A stretch of DNA of 5,400 bases, taken from positions 1 to 5,400 of the forward strand of contig JAHEYX010000031.1 in assembly GCA_023251415.1 (NCBI GenBank), in the 5' to 3' direction. Positions within the stretch are counted from its first letter, which is position 1. Every line of letters begins with the position of its first letter. The translations under genes and the position numbers were made by a program. Of the stretch, positions 1 to 5,400 are shown piece by piece. Source of the DNA: Chitinophagales bacterium. GTDB taxonomy: Bacteria > Bacteroidota > Bacteroidia > Chitinophagales > CAIODY01. The notes under the pieces are model-generated. The model saw only the letters and a list, made by a program, of their open reading frames with translations, was not told where the DNA came from and did not search any database.

Positions 1-793
1 TAACCGTATCGCAGGCATAGGCATGTAAGCGATCGAATCGTTTTGGATCAGAAGCATGAACAGTTGAATCTTGAATAATTTGGGATACCGGTACACTTAA
101 ACTGCTGTTCCAAAATGTTTCAAATGAATTTTGAACTACTGCAACAGCTTTACCGATTAACAACACATCGCGGTCGCGAAAATTATATTCATGGTCATAA
201 TCAAAATATTCGTCAGCAATATTTCGACCGCCAGTTATAACAACTTGACCATCTACTGTAAACGTTTTATTATGCATACGTTGATTGGCTCCACGAAAAT
301 CTTTCCTGAAGGCATTCATCTTTTGCACGATGTTTTTATTGAGGTTAACTCCGGGATTATAGATTTTAAGCTCAATATTAGGATGTGATGCAAAGGTTAA
401 CAGTTCATGGGAACCTGCTTCAACCAATAAATCATCCACTAAAACGCGCACTTTAACTCCGCGATCTGCTGCACGAATTAAATAGTCGCAAGCAATCAAT
501 CCCACATTATCGGTTGAAAAAATAAAATATTGCACATCGATAGTATGTTGTGCGTATTCACACAACCACGCTCTGCTGATCAATGCAGCATCGCCTTCTT
601 CCATTACATACACACCGGTTTTAATAGCAGCCATCGAATCAACCGTAGCGAGAACTTGTTGCAAGGTAAGACTATCATTGCGATGTATCGATTGGCAAAA
701 ATCCAATTTACCCGGGGGGAGCAGTTCAGCATTTTTGCTTGCACAAGATTGAAGAAGTATTACTACGAAAATAAACCAATACAACTTTTTCAT
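1..793 (-). CDS. Phospholipase D superfamily lipoprotein, ClsC/YmdC-like (3' end outside window)
   Basis: The first 264 residues of a PLD-superfamily protein are present. The N-terminus MKKLYWFIFVVILLQSCASK is a type II signal peptide with the lipobox LQSC, so Cys17 should be lipidated and the enzyme anchored in the cell envelope. The PLD fold begins near residue 76 (IDVQYFIF, then AADRGVKVRVLVDDL). The first HKD motif is intact: HNKTFTVD with His174, Lys176 and Asp181, followed by GGRNIADEYF, and then FRDRDV and FWNS at 205-230. The MHNK...GGRNI...DEY arrangement is the pattern of ClsC/YmdC-type enzymes, which transfer phosphatidyl groups to make cardiolipin in E. coli. That family has two HKD motifs in about 470 residues, so the second should lie beyond position 1. 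The start is 46 bases after the DUF4231 stop, so co-transcription is possible. GC content looks higher than upstream, which fits either a core gene or ordinary gene-to-gene variation. Substrate and exact reaction are not determined by the sequence. Confidence 0.92.
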   Translation of the reverse strand, partial: MKKLYWFIFVVILLQSCASKNAELLPPGKLDFCQSIHRNDSLTLQQVLATVDSMAAIKTGVYVMEEGDAALISRAWLCEYAQHTIDVQYFIFSTDNVGLIACDYLIRAADRGVKVRVLVDDLLVEAGSHELLTFASHPNIELKIYNPGVNLNKNIVQKMNAFRKDFRGANQRMHNKTFTVDGQVVITGGRNIADEYFDYDHEYNFRDRDVLLIGKAVAVVQNSFETFWNSSLSVPVSQIIQDSTVHASDPKRFDRLHAYACDTV

Positions 794-839
794 GGTGTTG
801 ATTTTAAATTTGCGATTGCACAACAGTACAAATGCTTAA
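794..839 (-). other. Short intergenic gap between the DUF4231 and PLD genes
   Basis: This 46-base gap is the longest between genes in the window. It has no GC-rich hairpin followed by a T run, so no intrinsic terminator is visible. On the minus strand TACTGTTG is one mismatch from the Bacteroidota -7 consensus TAnnTTTG, but the nearest plausible TTG upstream (in CTATTGAAAAG) is 25 bases away rather than about 19, so I do not call a promoter. The stretch before the ATG is A/T-rich (AAATTTAAAATCAACACC) without a Shine-Dalgarno motif, as is usual in Bacteroidota. The PLD gene may be read through from the upstream operon or start from a weak promoter here. Confidence 0.4.
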
Positions 840-1325
840 CTATTCAGCCTTTTCAATAGCATTATCCGATTTATCTTCTTCAGCAGTTTTATCCTTTTCT
901 TTTACTTTAATAAAGGAAGACCAATTGGAATGTTCCTTATTTAAAATTGACTCAATCCGTTCTACGAATATTGGAAACGCATCTGCACCGGTATAAATGG
1001 CTGCACGTGCTGTAAACAAGAATTTTTCTTGTACCAAAGCTTCAGCGGTAGTACGGTATTCAATCCAAATTTCTTGAAACTTTAACAAGGTTATCAAGTT
1101 CGCAATTGCTGCTACCAGTAAGCCTATTAAGCCTATCGCGATTTTAAGTCCGATAGTAGTTTCCGATAAATATCCGGTCAGAAAAGGAACGAGCAAGGCC
1201 AAAATTGTTTCACCAATTTTTAAGCGATAAAACCATTTTTTATTCCATGCACATTTGTTGTTATACCAATCAATTTGATTGTCGACACGACCGGTCAAGT
1301 ATTCTGATTCTGTTAAGTACTTCAT
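840..1325 (-). CDS. DUF4231 / SLATT-like two-helix membrane protein
   Basis: A 161-residue protein with the order expected of DUF4231: an N-terminal motif YLTGRVDNQIDWYNNK (9-24) followed by NKKWFYRL, two hydrophobic helices at about 37-54 and 58-80, then WIEYRTTAEALVQEK (87-101), an aromatic/Ala helix with FVERIESILNKEHSNW (120-135), and a charged tail rich in Lys, Glu and Asp. From family knowledge, DUF4231 belongs to the SLATT group of two-helix proteins, which have been predicted to act as membrane effectors or pores next to nucleotide-signalling genes; their biochemistry is mostly untested. I chose the ATG at 1325 because the conserved motif begins just after it and it lies 16 bases after the upstream stop. 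An ATG at 1409 would add 28 basic residues and overlap the upstream gene by 68 bases. The position directly behind a STAND NTPase operon suggests an effector or membrane partner role; that role is inferred. Confidence 0.85.
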   Translation of the reverse strand: MKYLTESEYLTGRVDNQIDWYNNKCAWNKKWFYRLKIGETILALLVPFLTGYLSETTIGLKIAIGLIGLLVAAIANLITLLKFQEIWIEYRTTAEALVQEKFLFTARAAIYTGADAFPIFVERIESILNKEHSNWSSFIKVKEKDKTAEEDKSDNAIEKAE

Positions 1326-1341
1326 AAAAGTTTTTACAATT

Positions 1342-4300
1342 TTATTTCTTCTTAAAACTGCCCTGTGCAGCTTCTTTACTATCGCGAACTTTAATAACAG
1401 CAATAGCATTAAGAATACTATTGCTGTGTTTTGTTGGCTCTAATTTGGGCGAATACTCCAAGGTCAAGCGTTGTGTTATATAGTAGATTCCGGGTTGTTT
1501 AGGGGCATAAAAGGTATACGTTTCTTGCTCCTTTCTATTTTTAAACATATTCGTATAACCGGAAGCTTTATCGCTATAAAAGCATTTTGAGAAATTATCT
1601 TTTAAACCAACATAAAATTGAATAAAGCAATTTGGACAATAGATATCGTTGTTATCCACTGCAAGTTCCCAAGTGAAATTTAATTTTATTTTTTCTAATG
1701 AATCCACTTCTATGTAATTATATCCACCATTTAAGGAAACATTTGAATAGATCACATTTCGACCTTCCCACTTAACGGTATCGATTAATTTAATACCCTT
1801 CCAATCTGCTGAATACAATAACCGAAGTTTGCTATTATCGAGCATTAAGTTAAGCCAGCCATACTGGGGTTGAATAGAAAACACTAATGAATTTGCCGGA
1901 TTTTGCTTGTCAACGTAAGTGAATACATTTTCGGCATAAGCGGTTTCTTGAACACCGGTAACTAAACCGGAACCATTTGAACTAAATCTATCATTATTAA
2001 CTGTATTGGGTAAGCAGGACCTTAGTTTCGAACTGTCGCGTAAATTTAATTCAATGCGATGTGCTGCCTCATTAAATTTTATTGGGCCAACTTCAATTTT
2101 GTAAGTTGATTTATTCATTACCGTATACTTAAACGGTAAATTATAAAACTTAGAATTCGGAATTTCTACCCATAAATGCCTATACTTAATAGTATCATTG
2201 GGTAATTTCGGCAGCAGCAGCTCCAATTCGTCTTTTTGATTTTGCAACGTAATGTAACGATTATCTTCATTTACTTGAACAAATACACGGTCATCATTAT
2301 ACTCCGGAAAAGGCAATGCTTGGGGTAACCAGTTGATTGGTCCATTATAATCCTTTCGTACAGCTTCCTTTTTTAGTATTAAAACGCCTAAGACTTCATG
2401 GTCCTCATTCTTTACAAAATAGAGATTTACTGCTGCAATCGTTTTAAGGAGGTTGTTGCTTTTAAGCACCCGTTCTTGCATTTTAATATCAAATTCTTGC
2501 TCCGATTTTTCATACAAAGAATCCAAAAGTTGCCGTCTGTCGTCGCTATAAAGCGCACCTAAAATATTGACATGGGTATTGCTTTTGAAATAAGCTCTAT
2601 CGTATGGAATGACCGTTATATAATTTCTAGAATTCAATACCAAAAGTTGATTATTTTTATAATCATAGCTTATTTGAACAATGGAATCATTGGTTAATAA
2701 TTGATAGGCTGTTAACTCGATGGTGTCATTTTTTATTTGCCAATAAAGCAAACCCCCGGTTTCGGTTGCAGAAATAACCCCGGTATACTTTAAACCAAGG
2801 CGACTCTTATTTAAAACAATCATATCCTTGCAATTCCCTTTAATACTTATCGTTGAATCCCGTTCAACAATTAATCGTCCGGTTTTAGTGTTGAACAACC
2901 GTATTCTACCATCTTTACAACCGGCAATTACATAGTTATCGTTTGGAGAATATTTCAATTGAACGATTTCATAATCCGATTTAAAAACGAGACTGTCTTT
3001 TACTTTTTGATTTACTACATTGTGTAAAATCAATTCCCCATTAGAAGAGTATTTTGCAAAGTTCTGTGAATTGTTTGCAAAGGCAAAATTGACCTTTAAG
3101 GCAATTTTCTGATTGTTTTTATCCACTTGATTGCGAGGAATAATATTGGTACTATACCATACCAAATTACCTTGTATAATATCAAATGCGCCCCAGCAAG
3201 AATCTGCAATAAAATACAACAGATGTTGTTTGCTGTTTATAGCGAAAGACATAAACGCCTTACTTCTATCGTTTTTTTCATGAATTTTATCTAAATTAAA
3301 ATATACTGCTTCAAATTGATAGTTGCTATTCAATCTATAAATAACAATAGTATCCTTATCCGCATCCATTACACCAATAATATCATCGGTTGCAATTTGA
3401 ATTAGAGGAGTAGCCGCTGTTTTTATTTCAAATTTAGCTTTAAGCTTATAATTTAATTTATAATAATCGCCGGTTTGAAGATCTATTTCAGGATTAATCT
3501 GGGCTATACTATCAGACTTATCGTTAAAATAAGTACTGGAAGAAAAGTGGCAATAGGTAAATTTTAATGATTTAAAAGAGTCCACTCGTACACGTTCTAC
3601 CATTTTATATATCGTATCGTATTTGACTTCATGAATGGCTTTGAACGTTTCGTTAAGTTTTTCAGTAGTACCTACTTTATATTTCTGTTTCGATTTTGTT
3701 TTGATTGATTTACTGCTGCTTTTCAAATCAACTAGACTATCTTTATAATCTGTTATTTGTTTAATATCGACACCCAATGCAGAGTCGGTAATGGTATAAA
3801 ACTTAGTAAAAACAGAATCAATAGTTAAGGTATAATAATCACCCGTTTCATCAATAAAAAACTGATTGCAATTAGTGAACTTGTGTTGCAAATTAGTATC
3901 CGTATTTATTTCATGAATGGTAGGATACATCAAGGGAGTCAACAATTGACCTGCTGCCAATGGCATCGGCTTTTTTACTTCATCGGCAGTCATTAATGCT
4001 TTTAAATAATACATCCATGAAATTGCATACTCTTGACGCTCTAACTCGTAATTAGCCCGCTCTTCATACATTTCAGCAAAAATATATTTATTGCGTTTAA
4101 CCATTTCTTCCGCTTTCAATTTATTGTAATAGGCTTCATCACGTTGTTTGTTAATCTTTTCAAATATCTGCAGGTAGAGAAAATTCGTTTCTGCAGTTAA
4201 TTGATTTTTATAATCGCAACTTTCCACATCCTTTAAAGTTGCTAAAGCTTTATCTAATTTCCCGCTTGCCATTTGCGATTTGGCTTGAAGTAAAATACCC

Positions 4301-4386
4301 TTACAATCTTTACAATTATTGATTTGAGCAGCCGCTTGTATGCTTATAAAAAAACACATCAATAAAACTGTACTAAAAAATTTCAT
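1342..4386 (-). CDS. Secreted TPR-like / WD40-like β-propeller protein with C-terminal CPNC domain
   Basis: This 1014-residue protein has no known function that I recognise. A type I signal peptide (about 1-21, ending AAAQ) and no lipobox predict a soluble periplasmic or exported protein; the ATG at 4386 is the start that keeps this signal intact. Residues 30-140 form amphipathic helices resembling TPRs. About 320-597 contains a run of β-propeller-like units, the clearest at 470-505 (YSPNDNYVIAGCKDGRIRLF), a good WD40/quinoprotein-type blade. A helical linker follows (about 605-650), then β-rich sequence to the end, including CPNC at 917-920 with Cys935 and YAPKQPGIYYITQ-like sequence near 960-972. 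Mature N-terminal cysteines lie at 25, 28 and 57. The start is 10 bases after the NTPase stop and the stop is 16 bases before the DUF4231 gene, with no Shine-Dalgarno motif. The likely role, by inference, is the periplasmic sensor or ligand-binding partner of the NTPase tail. An unrelated structural envelope role is possible. Confidence 0.9.
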   Translation of the reverse strand: MKFFSTVLLMCFFISIQAAAQINNCKDCKGILLQAKSQMASGKLDKALATLKDVESCDYKNQLTAETNFLYLQIFEKINKQRDEAYYNKLKAEEMVKRNKYIFAEMYEERANYELERQEYAISWMYYLKALMTADEVKKPMPLAAGQLLTPLMYPTIHEINTDTNLQHKFTNCNQFFIDETGDYYTLTIDSVFTKFYTITDSALGVDIKQITDYKDSLVDLKSSSKSIKTKSKQKYKVGTTEKLNETFKAIHEVKYDTIYKMVERVRVDSFKSLKFTYCHFSSSTYFNDKSDSIAQINPEIDLQTGDYYKLNYKLKAKFEIKTAATPLIQIATDDIIGVMDADKDTIVIYRLNSNYQFEAVYFNLDKIHEKNDRSKAFMSFAINSKQHLLYFIADSCWGAFDIIQGNLVWYSTNIIPRNQVDKNNQKIALKVNFAFANNSQNFAKYSSNGELILHNVVNQKVKDSLVFKSDYEIVQLKYSPNDNYVIAGCKDGRIRLFNTKTGRLIVERDSTISIKGNCKDMIVLNKSRLGLKYTGVISATETGGLLYWQIKNDTIELTAYQLLTNDSIVQISYDYKNNQLLVLNSRNYITVIPYDRAYFKSNTHVNILGALYSDDRRQLLDSLYEKSEQEFDIKMQERVLKSNNLLKTIAAVNLYFVKNEDHEVLGVLILKKEAVRKDYNGPINWLPQALPFPEYNDDRVFVQVNEDNRYITLQNQKDELELLLPKLPNDTIKYRHLWVEIPNSKFYNLPFKYTVMNKSTYKIEVGPIKFNEAAHRIELNLRDSSKLRSCLPNTVNNDRFSSNGSGLVTGVQETAYAENVFTYVDKQNPANSLVFSIQPQYGWLNLMLDNSKLRLLYSADWKGIKLIDTVKWEGRNVIYSNVSLNGGYNYIEVDSLEKIKLNFTWELAVDNNDIYCPNCFIQFYVGLKDNFSKCFYSDKASGYTNMFKNRKEQETYTFYAPKQPGIYYITQRLTLEYSPKLEPTKHSNSILNAIAVIKVRDSKEAAQGSFKKK

Positions 4387-4396
4387 ATTGAGTTGC

Positions 4397-5400
4397 TTAT
4401 TGAGCTATTGTTATTTTATTTTTCTTTAAACGTTCTTGGGCTCTTCGAATTAAACTGTCCTTTTTACTTTTAGATTCTGCTACTAATAATTTATTCTCCA
4501 TTAAGTTTACATCCTTTACATTAAATACCGAGTCCAATATATCGAAATAAACTAATGGGTATTTAATAATGAGAGAATCAGCCTTAGCCGCAACCGAAAA
4601 AGCATTAGACATAAAGTAGTGTGATTGTGCTTCTTGGAATTTGTTTAAGGAACGTGTTGCTTCAAATTTTGCAGTTTCAGCAGCCGCAGCATTATTGGAG
4701 GCTGTTTTATAAAACGAGTAAGCGATAATAAATGCAATAATGGATACCAGTGCTAAAATCGAAATCGAAACTTCAAAAATACGAGTTTTGAATTTTCGCT
4801 TTTTTAACAATCGAATTTGCTCCAGTTTTTGATTATTCTCAAAATCAATACTCTTGTTAATATAATCCATTGTCGATTCGAATTGATCATTGTAACGAGC
4901 TGCCCAAATCGCAGTAGGTTTCAATTGATTTCGCCATTCTTTGGTTATGGCCAATTCGGTTCCACTTAACAAATCCTTTTTATGTTGTAAAAAAGCAGCA
5001 CTGTCTTCACTCAAACGCAGGTAACGTTTTGCGGCTTCATTTTCTTCATCTACCCATTCACTCAATGTTTTCCACCGCCGAATCAAGCTTTCATGTGAAA
5101 TATCGATTAATAAATCATCCGAACGCTTGATGGGATTGATAACAATAAAGGAACGTTTATCCTGAATAAAACAATGAATTAATTTCAATAATTTTTCGTT
5201 AGCAAGTCCGGTAATGGCGTGTAATTCGCTCAGGTGAGCAGGCCTTCTAATTTTTCTTCCGCCAATATCCGTTTTGGTTAATGCTTGAAAAATTAATTTG
5301 GTATGCTTTTGATCTTCAGCATTCATTTGTTCAAATGCTTCATCGGCATGAATAGATAAGGCGTTCTCCAATTTTCCGCTTGCCAAATAATCGTCTAAAT
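4397..5400 (-). CDS. nSTAND1-type STAND NTPase, C-terminal part (5' end outside window)
   Basis: The frame is open to the window edge, giving 333 complete residues of a longer protein; the TTG at 5386 is an internal Leu codon, not a start. Seen, numbered from the first complete codon: ASGKLENALSIHADEAF at 6-22, LTKTDIGGRKIRRP at 40-53, DISHESLIRRW at 99-109, WVDEE near 115-119 and PTAIWAARY at 161-169. From family knowledge, these match the winged-helix and helical region after the ATPase core of nSTAND1 proteins, which are nucleotide-driven signalling switches. A basic stretch (KKRKFKTR, 199-206) precedes one hydrophobic helix (about 207-229), so the NTPase side should be cytoplasmic. The remaining 104 residues are an Ala-rich and then charged helical tail, predicted periplasmic. 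The usual C-terminal WD40 repeats are absent; a propeller is encoded separately 10 bases downstream. The P-loop and any N-terminal effector domain lie outside the window, so output activity is unknown. Confidence 0.85.
   Translation of the reverse strand, partial: LDDYLASGKLENALSIHADEAFEQMNAEDQKHTKLIFQALTKTDIGGRKIRRPAHLSELHAITGLANEKLLKLIHCFIQDKRSFIVINPIKRSDDLLIDISHESLIRRWKTLSEWVDEENEAAKRYLRLSEDSAAFLQHKKDLLSGTELAITKEWRNQLKPTAIWAARYNDQFESTMDYINKSIDFENNQKLEQIRLLKKRKFKTRIFEVSISILALVSIIAFIIAYSFYKTASNNAAAAETAKFEATRSLNKFQEAQSHYFMSNAFSVAAKADSLIIKYPLVYFDILDSVFNVKDVNLMENKLLVAESKSKKDSLIRRAQERLKKNKITIAQ

Noticed and set aside
191..388. 65-residue open frame on the + strand
   Set aside because: It lies wholly antisense to the PLD coding sequence, with its strong HKD motif, and shows no domain or plausible start context.
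530..859. 109-residue open frame on the + strand
   Set aside because: It is antisense to the N-terminal part of the PLD gene and runs into the DUF4231 gene end. The encoded sequence resembles no family and has the odd composition expected of a shadow frame.
1326..1409. Longer N-terminus for the DUF4231 protein, starting at the ATG at 1409
   Set aside because: It would overlap the end of the upstream gene by 68 bases and add a basic, non-conserved leader. The family motif begins right after the ATG at 1325.
4384..4407. Short direct repeat CTCAAT ... CTCAAT just before the propeller gene start
   Set aside because: Six bases repeated once in AT-rich sequence is expected by chance, and it overlaps the end of the NTPase gene. 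There is no sign of an operator.
5384..5386. TTG at 5386 as the start of the NTPase gene
   Set aside because: The frame continues upstream as LDDY to the window edge, and this joins the nSTAND1-type motif LDxYLxxGxLxxALxxHADE without a break, so the codon is internal.
4255..5386. Shared peptide ASGKL(D/E)(K/N)AL in both the NTPase and the exported protein, with similar DNA (near 4258-4272 and 5370-5384)
   Set aside because: The match is limited to about 10 residues and the flanks differ. It fits a common helix-turn-helix or TPR-like pattern and codon bias better than a duplicated element.

Overview
The window comes from an AT-rich bacterial genome, most likely a member of the Bacteroidota. 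Pointers are the lack of Shine-Dalgarno motifs before the starts, a lipoprotein signal ending LQSC, a long secreted β-propeller protein with a signal peptide ending AAAQ, and the gene families present. I cannot place it below phylum level. All four genes lie on the minus strand, so transcription runs from position 5400 towards position 1. The window cuts the first gene at its 5' end and the last at its 3' end.

In transcription order: (1) 5400-4397, the C-terminal part of an nSTAND1-type STAND NTPase that ends in one transmembrane helix and a tail of about 100 residues; (2) 4386-1342, a 1014-residue secreted protein with a TPR-like N-terminus, a WD40-like propeller and a C-terminal β-rich region with a CPNC motif; (3) 1325-840, a 161-residue two-helix membrane protein of the DUF4231/SLATT type; (4) 793-1, the N-terminal 264 residues of a phospholipase D superfamily lipoprotein resembling ClsC/YmdC cardiolipin synthases. 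The gaps are 10, 16 and 46 bases, with no recognisable terminator, so at least genes 1-3 look like one operon. There is no gene-free stretch over 300 bases, and I saw no RNA gene, mobile element or CRISPR array.

The most interesting reading, which is inference, is a split sensor crossing the inner membrane. nSTAND1 proteins often carry a WD40 propeller after their membrane helix in the same chain. Here the chain stops after the helix and a periplasmic tail, and the propeller is a separate exported protein encoded 10 bases downstream. A small membrane protein from a family predicted to form pores in conflict systems follows, and then a phospholipid-acting envelope lipoprotein. This could be an envelope-stress or anti-phage module: a periplasmic propeller senses, a cytoplasmic STAND ATPase switches, and membrane proteins act. 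The PLD gene has a visibly higher GC content and may be an unrelated housekeeping neighbour.
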